Positions 28,030 to 37,257 of a stretch of 64,000 nucleotides of DNA are shown here, piece after piece. Each line of letters opens with the position of its first letter. Position 1 is the stretch's first letter. The translations under genes and the position numbers were made by a program. Location of the stretch: contig NZ_KE384547.1 of the NCBI RefSeq assembly GCF_000426625.1, positions 1-64,000 of the forward strand, written 5' to 3'. Below the pieces are notes generated by a model. It did not search any database. It was not told the DNA's origin and was given only the letters and a program-made list of their open reading frames with translations. This DNA is from Psychrilyobacter atlanticus DSM 19335 (GTDB lineage: Bacteria; Fusobacteriota; Fusobacteriia; Fusobacteriales; Fusobacteriaceae).

Positions 28030-29332
28030 CTTTCAAATCCTCCCTAACCTTTAATATCTCATCTATAACCAGTTTTTTATTTTCTTCTTTTATCTTCTCT
28101 ATATCTTTACAATTTTCTATCTTCAACTTTGCCTCACCACAAGGAAGTTTTTCCTTAAAAGCCCTGTCTTTTATTATTGTTTTATTTATGTGGTCAGCTA
28201 CCCTATTTCCAAATACTAAACCCTCTAACAGGGAATTACTGGCAAGTCTATTTCTTCCATGAAGTCCTGTAAATGCAATCTCGCCACAGGCATATAGACC
28301 GTCCAGGCTGGTTTTCCCATCCATATCCACAGTAACTCCTCCCATAAAATAATGCTGGGAAGTTGTTACAGGGATCATGTCTTTTGCAAGATCATAGCCC
28401 TTCTCCAATAAATTTTGATATATCCCTTTGAATCTTACCTTTAAAAAATCACCCTTTAATTTTGTAGCATCTAAATATACATAGGGTGAATCTGTCTCTT
28501 TTTTCTTTGCTTCAATACTGGCTGCAACTACATCCCGGGGTAGGAGTTCATCTACAAATCTATTTCCTTCTAGATCTCTCAATTCAGCCCCTTCTCCCCT
28601 GAGGGATTCCGATATTAAAAACCGTCTTTCACTCTGAGGATCATAGAATGCTGTAGGATGGAATTGAATAGCACCTATATTAGATATCTCTACCCCATGT
28701 TTTTTTGAAAGAGCAATCCCTATTCCCTTGAGGTTTCTTCTATTGGTAGAATTTTTAAACAATCCTCCGATACCACCAGTAGCTAAGACCACTTTATTGC
28801 CTAAAAACTCTAATATTTCATTTTTTTTATTGATCCCTATAACACCGACTGCTTTTTGATTAGATATAAGTAAATCTAATATTTCAACCTCTGAGTAAGT
28901 CGTTATATTCCTTCTTCTTCTCATCTTTTCAGCTAATGTTAAAAAAATATGTTTTCCAGTTTGATCGTTAGAATACAAAATTCTTCTCTTAGAATGGGCA
29001 GCCTCTCTGGTATACAATAGATTTCCATTATCATCTCTGTTAAAGGGAACTCCCATAGATACTAATTTTTTTATATTTTTATCTGCTTCTTCAGCTATCA
29101 ATTTCACCGTTTCTAAATTATTTTCATTCCCACCTGCATAGAGAGTATCCTCAATAAAAGACTCACTGTCCTCTTTCCCTCTAACTGTGGTTATTCCACC
29201 TTGGGCTAAATATGTATTACAACTCTCTAATTTATCGTTGGTAATTATTGCAACCTTTAAATCACTGCTAATATTAAGTGCTGTGTAGATCCCTGCTATC
29301 CCACTCCCACAAATTATCACATCATAATTCAT
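28007..29332 (-). CDS. nadB: L-aspartate oxidase NadB
   Basis: FAD enzyme that oxidises L-aspartate to iminoaspartate; in anaerobes fumarate is the likely acceptor. The N-terminal dinucleotide motif is GSGIAGIYTAL. The catalytic region includes TSQHYFMGGVTVDMDGKTS and the GLHGRNRLASNSLLEGLVFG block. At 441 residues it is shorter than the roughly 540-residue E. coli enzyme because the C-terminal helical domain is reduced, as in other anaerobes. It lies two bases after nadA. Confidence 0.94.
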   Translation of the reverse strand: MNYDVIICGSGIAGIYTALNISSDLKVAIITNDKLESCNTYLAQGGITTVRGKEDSESFIEDTLYAGGNENNLETVKLIAEEADKNIKKLVSMGVPFNRDDNGNLLYTREAAHSKRRILYSNDQTGKHIFLTLAEKMRRRRNITTYSEVEILDLLISNQKAVGVIGINKKNEILEFLGNKVVLATGGIGGLFKNSTNRRNLKGIGIALSKKHGVEISNIGAIQFHPTAFYDPQSERRFLISESLRGEGAELRDLEGNRFVDELLPRDVVAASIEAKKKETDSPYVYLDATKLKGDFLKVRFKGIYQNLLEKGYDLAKDMIPVTTSQHYFMGGVTVDMDGKTSLDGLYACGEIAFTGLHGRNRLASNSLLEGLVFGNRVADHINKTIIKDRAFKEKLPCGEAKLKIENCKDIEKIKEENKKLVIDEILKVREDLKDELSVNR

Positions 29333-29334
29333 AT

Positions 29335-30237
29335 CTACCCTCCTGCATATTTATGCATATTTAGAAGAGAAACTTTAGCTTTTTTTATAAGTTCTTCATC
29401 CATTATTACCTCACATTTTTCATCTTCCAAAGCATCTATAATCGACTCTATAAACACTCTTTTCATAGGCGAACATACCATATATGGAAAATAAAAACTC
29501 TTCTCCGGACTGTCTTTTTTCAGCTGATGATGGATCCCTTTTTCAGTCACCACAATAAGTTCTTTATTAGGAGAAGTTTTAGCATAGTTTAATATTCCAG
29601 CTGTACTCCCTACATAGGTAGAGACATCTCTTATCTCTTTTTGACACTCTGGGTGAGCTAAAATTTCTATATCTCCATGTTCCTCTATCAATTTTTTTAT
29701 ATTTTCCAAAGTTACTTTATGATGCACATTACATTGACCATCAAATGGAATGATTTTTTTATCTGTCTGTTCCGCTACATATGAAGCCAAATTTTGATCC
29801 GGCACAAATATTATCTCAGCAGCATCTATATTTTCAACAATTTTTAGAGCTGAAGAAGATGTACAACAAGCATCTGATACTGCTTTTACTTCACTAGATG
29901 AGTTTATATAGGTTATTACTTTGGCATTTGGATGATTTTTTTTCATCTCCAATACCAATCCAGGGGTAGCTTGGTGTTCCATACAACAAGTCGCATCTCC
30001 ATGAACTGGAAACAACACTTTCTTTTTTGGTGAAAGTATCTTAGCACTTTCAGCCATAAATTTTACACCACAGTATACGATTATATCAGCATCACTGTCC
30101 CTTCCTACTTCACTTAGATAATAAGAATCTCCTACATAGTCAGCAACATCCTGTACATCTGCATTTTGATAGTAATGAGCAAGAATTATTGCATTTTTCT
30201 CTTTTTTCAATTTCTTTAATTTCTCTAACTGATTCAT
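29335..30237 (-). CDS. nadA: Quinolinate synthase NadA
   Basis: Iron-sulfur enzyme that condenses iminoaspartate with dihydroxyacetone phosphate to quinolinate. It has the family start KKEKNAIILAHYYQNADVQD and the three cluster cysteines, in YCGVKFM, CCMEHQ/ACCTSS and HPECQKE regions. ATG at 30237 is preferred because GGGGGA lies five bases before it; an ATG four codons earlier lacks an SD. First gene of nadABC. Cluster supply would come from the SUF system. Confidence 0.95.
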   Translation of the reverse strand: MNQLEKLKKLKKEKNAIILAHYYQNADVQDVADYVGDSYYLSEVGRDSDADIIVYCGVKFMAESAKILSPKKKVLFPVHGDATCCMEHQATPGLVLEMKKNHPNAKVITYINSSSEVKAVSDACCTSSSALKIVENIDAAEIIFVPDQNLASYVAEQTDKKIIPFDGQCNVHHKVTLENIKKLIEEHGDIEILAHPECQKEIRDVSTYVGSTAGILNYAKTSPNKELIVVTEKGIHHQLKKDSPEKSFYFPYMVCSPMKRVFIESIIDALEDEKCEVIMDEELIKKAKVSLLNMHKYAGG

Positions 30238-30281
30238 ATCGTCCCCCATTTTTTTTAGTTTAAAATGTGTCTACAATTTAA

Positions 30282-30310
30282 AGTCTAATACCTTTTCCCA
30301 ATAATTTCAA
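30282..30310 (-). promoter_or_regulatory. Candidate nadABC promoter
   Basis: Minus strand: TTGAAA (30305-30310), 17 bases, TAGACT (30282-30287). A second -10-like TATAAT lies at 30330-30335. The words TAGAC (in the -10) and TAGACA (about 30268-30273) are repeated 9 to 14 bases apart and could form an operator; the regulator is not identified. Confidence 0.45.
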
Positions 30311-30314
30311 GGGG

Positions 30315-30430
30315 TAAAAGTTAATTAAAATTATAAGTTATTTTTTTCTCAATCAAGTAAGGGAGACAAAAAATACTTTTTCTTGTAACGAATGACCTAC
30401 AACTCTTTCTAGTGAAAAAATTAACTTTTA
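30315..30430. repeat. Long-range 12-bp inverted repeat
   Basis: Perfect arms TAAAAGTTAATT (30315-30326) and AATTAACTTTTA (30419-30430) are separated by 92 bases in the gap between nadA and the importer operon. The function is unknown; it may be a remnant of a small mobile element or chance in A/T-rich DNA. Confidence 0.4.
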
Positions 30431-30454
30431 TCATGGTTTTATTTTTAGAAAAAA

Positions 30455-30482
30455 ATTCCCAGTTATTTTCATAACTGGGAAT
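30455..30482 (-). terminator. Terminator of the DUF3798 importer operon
   Basis: Perfect 12-bp stem (attcccagttat / ataactgggaat) with a 4-base loop. Seven T residues follow on the minus strand, just after the last gene's stop. Confidence 0.92.
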
Positions 30483-30490
30483 AATCTTAA

Positions 30491-30856
30491 TTATTTTTTA
30501 CTTTTTAACTCTTCGATCTTCATCCATGAATCATTTTCTATCATCGCAACGTTTATCGTTATTTTCTTACCCATCTTTGTTTTAAATTCTTTAACAACCT
30601 TTTTTTCTATTCCATCGGCACCTTTAAACCTAACCTCTATAGTATGGTTAACCCCCTTTAGATACTCTCTTTTTTTCTTCTTTTTCTTTATCTTAACTTC
30701 TTTTTTTCCATCTAGGATATAGTAGGCATTTTTAGGAGTATATTTTTCTCCTTTATTCTCTATAAATACTGCATGTTCCTTCCCGCTTATAAATAAAAAT
30801 ATTCCCAAAAGGATCATAGCTAGAACAACCCCTATTCTAGTAGCAATAGTTTTCAT
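30491..30856 (-). CDS. Small single-helix protein of the importer operon, unknown function
   Basis: 121 residues: an N-terminal membrane helix (about 7-25), then a lysine-rich extracytoplasmic domain with strand-like segments and a KIKKKKKKREY basic patch (about 54-65). No catalytic motif. Its start overlaps the stop of the second permease by one base, so it is made together with the importer. It resembles small accessory proteins seen with such transporters in fusobacteria, but that is recollection, not proof. Confidence 0.7.
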   Translation of the reverse strand: MKTIATRIGVVLAMILLGIFLFISGKEHAVFIENKGEKYTPKNAYYILDGKKEVKIKKKKKKREYLKGVNHTIEVRFKGADGIEKKVVKEFKTKMGKKITINVAMIENDSWMKIEELKSKK

Positions 30857-31959
30857 TATTTTTCACCTCCAGAAAGCTGTATATCCATCATCTTCTTCCT
30901 TTCAGCTTTATTCTCCTGTTCCCTTCTCCATTGATGTAATACCAGAGTCAAGGCTATTATTCCGTAGGAAATAAATACCCTGAAAAATTCTCCTATTTGA
31001 GCTGAGCCTACCAATTCCTTTCCTGCCCTTGGTGATATCACAAACATCAGATGAAATAATACTATCCCACCTAAGGCGTTAGGTATACTGGCTTTTGCAG
31101 CTGTTGCCCCACCTATTAGGATTGCTGCGATAGAGAACATCCCTATCTGTTCGTGACTGTTATATGTATTCATTGTTCCTATATTTTGCAAAAATATTAT
31201 CTGACCTATAGAGGCTAATACAGTAGATATTACAATGGATAAGATCCTCGTTTTTTCTACAGCTATTCCTGCTGATTTGGCTATCTCCATATCCTGACCA
31301 ATAGCTCTCATGTCTTGACCTAACTTTGTCTTCCTAAACCAGACTATAAATAAACATAGGGCTCCTATTATTAATATAGTCAAAAGAGGAATTGTAAATT
31401 CTCCTACCTTTACAACCATAGATTTATCTAATACCTGACGAATGCTCTTTAAGTCAATGGCATTTCTGATCCCGTATCCACGGCTCAATATTATTTTTTT
31501 ATTTGTCATAGGAATGATATTTCCCATCCCATATAAAACTATCAGCTGATAGACACCATTTATAAAAAATCCCATGATTATAGAAGTTATCATCTCTCTA
31601 CCCTTGGCTTTATTTAATATATATCCACCTAGGATACCCAATAAGACAGCAATAGGTAATGAGATTATGACTGCTAATAAAATTCCCTCCATCCCTACTA
31701 TCCTCCAATCGGTAATAAAGATAAGACCCAGCTGTCCAGCCATAGCTCCTAAAACTATTCCGAAGTTTAGTCCCATTCCCGCAACTACCGGTATGATAAG
31801 AGAGAGTACCAAAAATGAATTTCTAGAAAGTCGAGATATCATCTCTTGAACTAAATATCCCCCTGAAAGACCAGAAATAGGGATAGCCATGACAATCATT
31901 ATCAGTATTACTATCGGTACTATATTATTTATAAGAAACTTTTTACCCTTATTTTCCAT
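30856..31959 (-). CDS. ABC importer permease, BPD_transp_2 type (second permease)
   Basis: 367-residue inner-membrane protein with about nine hydrophobic segments. The family features are the early PVVAGMGLNFGIVLGAMAGQ stretch and the coupling region GQDMRAIGQDMEIAKSAGIAV. This resembles the permeases of ribose and nucleoside (BMP-type) importers. It overlaps the preceding permease by 11 bases. A charged tail (KAERKKMMD) ends the protein. Forms the channel with the neighbouring permease. Confidence 0.86.
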   Translation of the reverse strand: MENKGKKFLINNIVPIVILIMIVMAIPISGLSGGYLVQEMISRLSRNSFLVLSLIIPVVAGMGLNFGIVLGAMAGQLGLIFITDWRIVGMEGILLAVIISLPIAVLLGILGGYILNKAKGREMITSIIMGFFINGVYQLIVLYGMGNIIPMTNKKIILSRGYGIRNAIDLKSIRQVLDKSMVVKVGEFTIPLLTILIIGALCLFIVWFRKTKLGQDMRAIGQDMEIAKSAGIAVEKTRILSIVISTVLASIGQIIFLQNIGTMNTYNSHEQIGMFSIAAILIGGATAAKASIPNALGGIVLFHLMFVISPRAGKELVGSAQIGEFFRVFISYGIIALTLVLHQWRREQENKAERKKMMDIQLSGGEK

Positions 31960-32986
31960 TCTTTTTCCCCCCTTTCCTAGTCAAAGCATAGAGGATCATT
32001 CCATTTGAAATTATTATCCTCAGGGTTTCTGACATATCTGTTTTGACCAAGTTATTTATTACCGAAGGTGTCATTGTAAGGATCCCTTGGAATAAGAAAG
32101 TTCCTATCATTACGTTTATTACAGTTGCTTTATTTACAGAAGCTCCTCCTATAAGGATCGCTGCAATTGCCGGAAATGCCATATAAAATGGTGCTAAATA
32201 CAGCTGGATAAATCCAAAACTCTGTTGATATACTATGATTCCTATAGCCGCTAACATCGTAGACATTATTACCGACTTAGTTCTTACTTTATCTATATTT
32301 ACCCCAGTTGCCAGAGCAAATTTAGGATTAGCTCCTACAGCTTTCATTGCCAAACCTGATTTAGTTTTAAAGAATCCCCACATCAAGAATGCTAAAAAAC
32401 CGAAGAATATTATCTCCCCAAAAGGTATCTTGTCTGCCATCGGGAAAATTTTATTCAATGCTCCCTGCCAGTAATTTTCTATACTTATTGTTGTACGAAG
32501 ACCGGATCCTCCATATGCCCAGATCATATCCTGACTTTTAAAGGGTAATATAAGCCACATGATACACATAATTGCTACTGAAGAAAATCCTACATAGGTA
32601 GCGATCATCATCTCTCCACCCTTTACCCTATTTAATATCTGTGAATATCCCCATCCAAATACAACTGCAAATGGAATTGCCATTATAATAGCTCCCCAAA
32701 ATCCTAAAACTCCAGTGAGTCCCATCTCCACACTGATTACCGCTCCAATCAATCCTGCTTCCACCCCTAGAGGCAGTCCAAAATTTAGTCCTGTTCCCGA
32801 ATATATCATAGGCATAAGAGATAATACCAAGATAGCATTCATTCCAAACCTTATCAATGTATCACTTATAGAAGTCCCCAGATTTAAACCTACAAATGGA
32901 GCCACTACATACATACTCAAAAGAAACAGAGCTATTATTACCCTGGGCCATCCCATAGTTTCAATATAACTTTTAATTTTTTCCAT
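31949..32986 (-). CDS. ABC importer permease, BPD_transp_2 type (first permease)
   Basis: 345-residue membrane protein, paralogous to its neighbour: YSGTGLNFGLPLGVEAGLIG corresponds to the glycine-rich stretch there. The coupling region is KAVGANPKFALATGVNIDKV. Overlaps the ATPase end by 14 bases. A heterodimeric channel is inferred from the two unlike permeases. Confidence 0.86.
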   Translation of the reverse strand: MEKIKSYIETMGWPRVIIALFLLSMYVVAPFVGLNLGTSISDTLIRFGMNAILVLSLMPMIYSGTGLNFGLPLGVEAGLIGAVISVEMGLTGVLGFWGAIIMAIPFAVVFGWGYSQILNRVKGGEMMIATYVGFSSVAIMCIMWLILPFKSQDMIWAYGGSGLRTTISIENYWQGALNKIFPMADKIPFGEIIFFGFLAFLMWGFFKTKSGLAMKAVGANPKFALATGVNIDKVRTKSVIMSTMLAAIGIIVYQQSFGFIQLYLAPFYMAFPAIAAILIGGASVNKATVINVMIGTFLFQGILTMTPSVINNLVKTDMSETLRIIISNGMILYALTRKGGKKNGK

Positions 32987-34565
32987 CAGTTCCTCCTATC
33001 CCTACCATCAATTCTCCAAATTTAATTATATCTGCTTCTGGAGGCAGTATCCCAGCTACTTTACCCTCTGTTATTATAGCTATCCTGTCACTGATACCCC
33101 GGAGCTCCTCAAGCTCTGAAGAAGTTATAACTATCGTAGTACCATATTTTTCATTGTATTCCCGGAGAGTTTCCAAAACTAATTTTTTTGCTCCTACATC
33201 TATTCCCCTGGTCGGCTCCGAAACCATCAACAATTCAGGTTTCATAGTAAATGCCTTGGCCAGGCAGACTTTCTGCTGATTCCCCCCACTGAGTTCTCCA
33301 GCTGTCTGCTTAGAACTTATACATCTGATCTCTAATTTCTTTATATACTCCAATGCGTTTTTTTCCACATTTTTTTCATCGACCCACTCTACCAGACCTC
33401 CGAGATATTTTTTAATAAATTCATCCTTGATTTGGATTGCAGAGTAAGCTATATTATCTTCAATAGTTCCATCCAGGAGAAGCCCGACTCCCTTTCTGTC
33501 TTCCGACACCAAAAAAATACCATTTTCCAGGGGTAACTTAGGCTTATTCAGCTCTAAATTTTCCCCTTTAAAAGTTAATTTTCCTCCTGTGGTATAGAGC
33601 CCCATGACTCCATTGGCTATCCCCAATTTTCCCTGTCCTGCCATTCCGCCTATTCCCAAAATTTCACCTTTATATACTTTCAGATCTAATTTTTTTACTG
33701 TTTCTCCAGGCATATCTACCCAAAATTCATCTAATTCCAGCAGAACTTCCTTGTTTTCAGTTACTTTTTTTACCGCTTCTGATTCACTAAAACTTCTCCC
33801 GATCATCCATTCAGTTATTTCATGGGAGTTAGTTTTCTTTGTTTCTACCTCCTTTATTAAGATCCCATCCCGAAGAACTACTACCTTGTCACTTATTTCC
33901 ATGATCTCATTTAATCTATGGGTTATGAAAACTATTGAGATCCCCTCATTGGCCAGTCGTTTCATCGTTTGCAATAGAATCTCTGCTTCCGATTCTGTGA
34001 GTACTGCTGTAGGTTCATCGAGCACCAATAACTTAGTATTTTCTCTTTCAATCTCACGAGCTATCTCTGTAAATTGTTTGTGTGCTACCGGCATCTCCTT
34101 TATTATAGTTTTTGGATCCATCTTTACACCTAGATGTCCCACTGCTATCCCTGCTCTGGCTTCCATCTCTAAACTATCTAATTTTTTTATCCTGTCTCCA
34201 AATAGAATTTCTAAAAAACTATTTTTAGTCGATTCCCTATTAAGAACTATATTTTCAGTAGCTTCAAATCCAGGTATCAGGGAAAATTCTTGATGTACCA
34301 TCCCTATTCCTGCTTCCAAAGCATCAAATGGAGATTTAAAATCTATTTCCTTTCCTTCAAATTTTATACTCCCGCCATACCCACCTGTTTCACGAATTAC
34401 AGGCATTCCAAATATAGTTTTCATTAGAGTCGACTTTCCCGCTCCATTTTCCCCTACTAAACCTATTATCTCACCCTTATTTATACTTATATTTATATCT
34501 TTCAACACGCAATTTTCGCCAAATGATTTGGATAAATTTTCTATCTTTAAAAGTAGTTCACTCAC
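32973..34565 (-). CDS. ABC importer ATPase with two nucleotide-binding domains
   Basis: 530-residue fusion of two ABC ATPase domains, as in RbsA/YufO-type importers. The first domain has Walker A GENGAGKST; its signature region is not canonical. The second has a modified Walker A (GGMAGQGKLG) and a canonical LSGGNQQK signature, the usual asymmetry of this family. GTG at 34565 is chosen, six bases after AGGGGG; the open frame extends 36 codons further upstream without family similarity and overlaps a terminator. Confidence 0.9.
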   Translation of the reverse strand: MSELLLKIENLSKSFGENCVLKDINISINKGEIIGLVGENGAGKSTLMKTIFGMPVIRETGGYGGSIKFEGKEIDFKSPFDALEAGIGMVHQEFSLIPGFEATENIVLNRESTKNSFLEILFGDRIKKLDSLEMEARAGIAVGHLGVKMDPKTIIKEMPVAHKQFTEIAREIERENTKLLVLDEPTAVLTESEAEILLQTMKRLANEGISIVFITHRLNEIMEISDKVVVLRDGILIKEVETKKTNSHEITEWMIGRSFSESEAVKKVTENKEVLLELDEFWVDMPGETVKKLDLKVYKGEILGIGGMAGQGKLGIANGVMGLYTTGGKLTFKGENLELNKPKLPLENGIFLVSEDRKGVGLLLDGTIEDNIAYSAIQIKDEFIKKYLGGLVEWVDEKNVEKNALEYIKKLEIRCISSKQTAGELSGGNQQKVCLAKAFTMKPELLMVSEPTRGIDVGAKKLVLETLREYNEKYGTTIVITSSELEELRGISDRIAIITEGKVAGILPPEADIIKFGELMVGIGGTDGKN

Positions 34566-34594
34566 TCGTTTCCCCCTGTTTTCCGATTTAATGA

Positions 34595-34616
34595 TAAAAA
34601 AGGGGCTTTCGCCCCT
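34595..34616 (-). terminator. Internal terminator between binding protein and ATPase genes
   Basis: On the minus strand AGGGGC-GAAA-GCCCCT forms a stable hairpin with a GAAA tetraloop, followed by a T-run. It sits right after the DUF3798 gene and would make the binding protein more abundant than the membrane parts. Confidence 0.85.
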
Positions 34617-34638
34617 CCACCTTATCTTAGTTAGGTTT

Positions 34639-35814
34639 TTAGTTAATTTCAAAATATTTTTCAGGAACTTCAAGGTTTGTCATATTTAAATATCCTTTTC
34701 CAAATACATATGTATCTTGGTATACTAAGAAAAAGTTCTCTCTCTCTATCCCATCAACATCTACATATTCACTTCCATTCCAACCTGCTCCAGGACTTTG
34801 CATTCCTAAAGATGCCATAACTTCATCAAAATCATCTATCTCTGATCTTCCTTCTATTACATCTATTGCATGAGTTCCTAAAGCTACTGCTGCAGCAAAG
34901 TTATATGAATATGCCCATGTTCCCATTCTTCCAGATCCACCAGCTTTAACTACTGATTTTTCAACTTTCTTTAATATCTTAGGCCAATTTCCCTTTTCAC
35001 TCTTATCAAATTTCACTCCTAAAGCTCCAGGATATCCCATTGTTGGAGAAGGTAGATCCGCTTCTACGAAGTATCCGCCATCTTCTGCTATCCTCTTTAA
35101 TAGTGGCTCAGTCTGTGCATCATTTGTTGCGAAAAATGCAGTATCCTTACCGTATTTTTTTAACCATGAAGGCACTTTTTCTAAGATAAATTGTTGAGCT
35201 CCTGCTACACCGACATCACTTACAGGGTCTGGGGCAGTCATAGTTATAAATTCCATTCCTAAATCTGATGCCGCCTGTTTCATGATATCTCTTCTTCTAG
35301 ATAAAAGTTCATAACTCATATGTCTAGGAAATGATATATGCATAAATTTCTTTGCTCCCATCTCTTGAGCTGCTTTTACAATTAAGTAACCTCTAGCTAC
35401 ATTATCAGGATTTAATACTAAATCTGCTACATCTGCTATCATCTCTGGATCTTCATGGGGACTATTTGCAATTAATAGAATATCAGGATTTTTTTCTCTA
35501 ACTCTTCTAAAAGCTTCCACTGTTCCAGGAATAGCTTCTGTTACAACTATTGCTTTCATCTTAGGATCGTCTGCTAAACTTACGATTTGAGAGATTGTAG
35601 TTTCCATCTCCTGCATGAAGTTATCCGGGTAAGTTATATGTATTACTTTCCCTCCGTTTTCAGCTGCTCCAAACTTGTTTATTAACTCTTGAGCTCCTCT
35701 GAGCCCATCTTCTGATTGAGACACTGTCCCAGATACTACACCAATATGGTAGTCTGCTGAAAAGGCAAACGCCGACATTACAAACATTGTAACTAACAAA
35801 AATAATTTTTTCAT
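34639..35814 (-). CDS. DUF3798 periplasmic binding protein
   Basis: 391 residues with a clear signal peptide (about 1-20, ending AFAFSA) and no lipobox cysteine, so a free periplasmic protein. The fold resembles type I periplasmic binding proteins; GVVSGTVSQSEDGLRGAQEL is the characteristic DUF3798 start. It heads an operon with two permeases, a double ATPase and a small membrane protein, so it is the likely substrate-binding subunit. The ligand is unknown. ATG start at 35814 with AGGAG upstream. Confidence 0.87.
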   Translation of the reverse strand: MKKLFLLVTMFVMSAFAFSADYHIGVVSGTVSQSEDGLRGAQELINKFGAAENGGKVIHITYPDNFMQEMETTISQIVSLADDPKMKAIVVTEAIPGTVEAFRRVREKNPDILLIANSPHEDPEMIADVADLVLNPDNVARGYLIVKAAQEMGAKKFMHISFPRHMSYELLSRRRDIMKQAASDLGMEFITMTAPDPVSDVGVAGAQQFILEKVPSWLKKYGKDTAFFATNDAQTEPLLKRIAEDGGYFVEADLPSPTMGYPGALGVKFDKSEKGNWPKILKKVEKSVVKAGGSGRMGTWAYSYNFAAAVALGTHAIDVIEGRSEIDDFDEVMASLGMQSPGAGWNGSEYVDVDGIERENFFLVYQDTYVFGKGYLNMTNLEVPEKYFEIN

Positions 35815-35905
35815 CCTTTCATCTCCTTAAATAAAATTATATATAAATACCACTTATTTGGCACTATACTTCGTTAAAAAAGTACATTTTAAACTATTAG
35901 TATTG

Positions 35906-35934
35906 AGTTTACTCTATCGCGAACATTTTGTCAA
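35906..35934 (-). promoter_or_regulatory. Promoter of the DUF3798 importer operon
   Basis: Minus strand: TTGACA (35929-35934), 17 bases, TAAACT (35906-35911). About 90 bases of leader follow before the start codon. Confidence 0.75.
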
Positions 35935-35985
35935 TAGTTTTGGACGTTTTTATTTTTAATCTAAAGAGGTCATACAACAGAAAAA

Positions 35986-36016
35986 GAAAAAAAGGTGCTA
36001 GAACGCACCTTTTTTT
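35986..36016 (-). terminator. Terminator of the hydroxy-acid dehydrogenase gene
   Basis: Stem aaaaaaaggtgc / gcacctttttt with a 6-base loop and flanking A and T runs. It ends the leftward transcript. Confidence 0.88.
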
Positions 36017-36036
36017 AGATTTTTCTTATTTTTACA

Positions 36037-37056
36037 TTAATCTCTATATATCATACCTTTATTTATTTCTTCTAAACTGCCAGCACCTGTCAATATCATA
36101 GCTTGATATAGTTGATTTTTCAAAGTTTCCAAAGTTATTTTTACTCCTTCCCTTCTCCCTCCTACACTTCCCCAAATAACAGGTCTTCCCACCAATACAC
36201 AGTGAGCTCCAAGGGCTAAGAATTTTACTATATCCATTCCTTCCCTTACTCCTCCATCAGCTATTACTACCATCTTATCTCCTACAGCAGCAGATATTTC
36301 AGCCAAAGTCTCAACTGAACTTATAGTACCATTCAACACACGGCCTCCATGGTTAGACACTATGATTCCTGCTACTCCTGCTTCCATAGCTATCTTTGCT
36401 TCTTCTACACTTAGGATTCCCTTTAATATAAACGGTAACTTAGTTGAATTTACCAATTCCTTTAATTCTTCCACTGATTTTGGTCCTACAGGCTGTCCCA
36501 TAGTACTCATAACCAATAATCCAGCTCCATCTACATCTACTCCTACAGCCAGCGCTCCTGCATCTTCTGCCATCCTTATCCTTTTTATGATCTCAGAGTT
36601 TTCACGAGGTTTTATGATAGCCACACCATTACCGTCCACTTTTTTTATAGCTTCTATTCCCCATCTATAAAAATCCGGATTCCCTCCATCACCTATCATA
36701 GCGATAGTTCCGCATTCTAAACTTCCATTTACGATGTCATCTATATAATCTTCCTCTTCTATGGCTCCTCCGGCATTATAGTTTAATCCTGTTATGGGAG
36801 CTACCATTACCGGACTAGAAAGTACCTTTCCTAAAAAATTAAATTTAACATCAGGATCCTTGGCATTGTGTAATGTTCTCATCATAACTCTGATCTCATT
36901 TAATTTATTATAATTTCTCTGCATAGTTGAGCCGTTTCCTGCTCCACCCATTCCTGGAACCATCCCCCTGCACCATACACCATTACATTCACGACATATT
37001 GCACATACACCTTTCATCTTTTCCCGGGCATTTTTTTTTATCTCTGCTAAGTTCAT
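36037..37056 (-). CDS. FMN-dependent alpha-hydroxy-acid dehydrogenase with N-terminal cysteine motif
   Basis: 339-residue flavoenzyme of the lactate-dehydrogenase (FMN) / glycolate-oxidase superfamily. VSNHGGRVLNG carries the catalytic histidine and arginine, and VIADGGVREGMDIVKFLALGA is the phosphate-binding part of the barrel. An N-terminal cysteine group (C18, C21, C24, C29) is present, as in clostridial relatives. It could bind a metal or Fe-S cluster. The substrate (lactate or another 2-hydroxy acid) is not determined. ATG with GGAGG upstream. Confidence 0.87.
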   Translation of the reverse strand: MNLAEIKKNAREKMKGVCAICRECNGVWCRGMVPGMGGAGNGSTMQRNYNKLNEIRVMMRTLHNAKDPDVKFNFLGKVLSSPVMVAPITGLNYNAGGAIEEEDYIDDIVNGSLECGTIAMIGDGGNPDFYRWGIEAIKKVDGNGVAIIKPRENSEIIKRIRMAEDAGALAVGVDVDGAGLLVMSTMGQPVGPKSVEELKELVNSTKLPFILKGILSVEEAKIAMEAGVAGIIVSNHGGRVLNGTISSVETLAEISAAVGDKMVVIADGGVREGMDIVKFLALGAHCVLVGRPVIWGSVGGRREGVKITLETLKNQLYQAMILTGAGSLEEINKGMIYRD

Positions 37057-37257
37057 TTTTTACCTCCATATTTAAATTATTTATTCTCTATATTAGTTTT
37101 TTTATCTCTCATAATCGTATCTCAAAATCACCTTAAATTCAGCTGTTTTTTGTCTCTTAAATCTTACCATAAAATTAAAAAAGTTATAACTTTATATGGG
37201 GGTTTTCTAGTTAAAAAAATAACTAATTTTGTTGTATCTTTTTTGTTTTAAAAATGC

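Noticed and set aside
35910-35934. PurBox-like CGAACATT next to the DUF3798 promoter
   Set aside because: Only one half-site with two mismatches to the Bacillus consensus, and no evidence of a PurR here.
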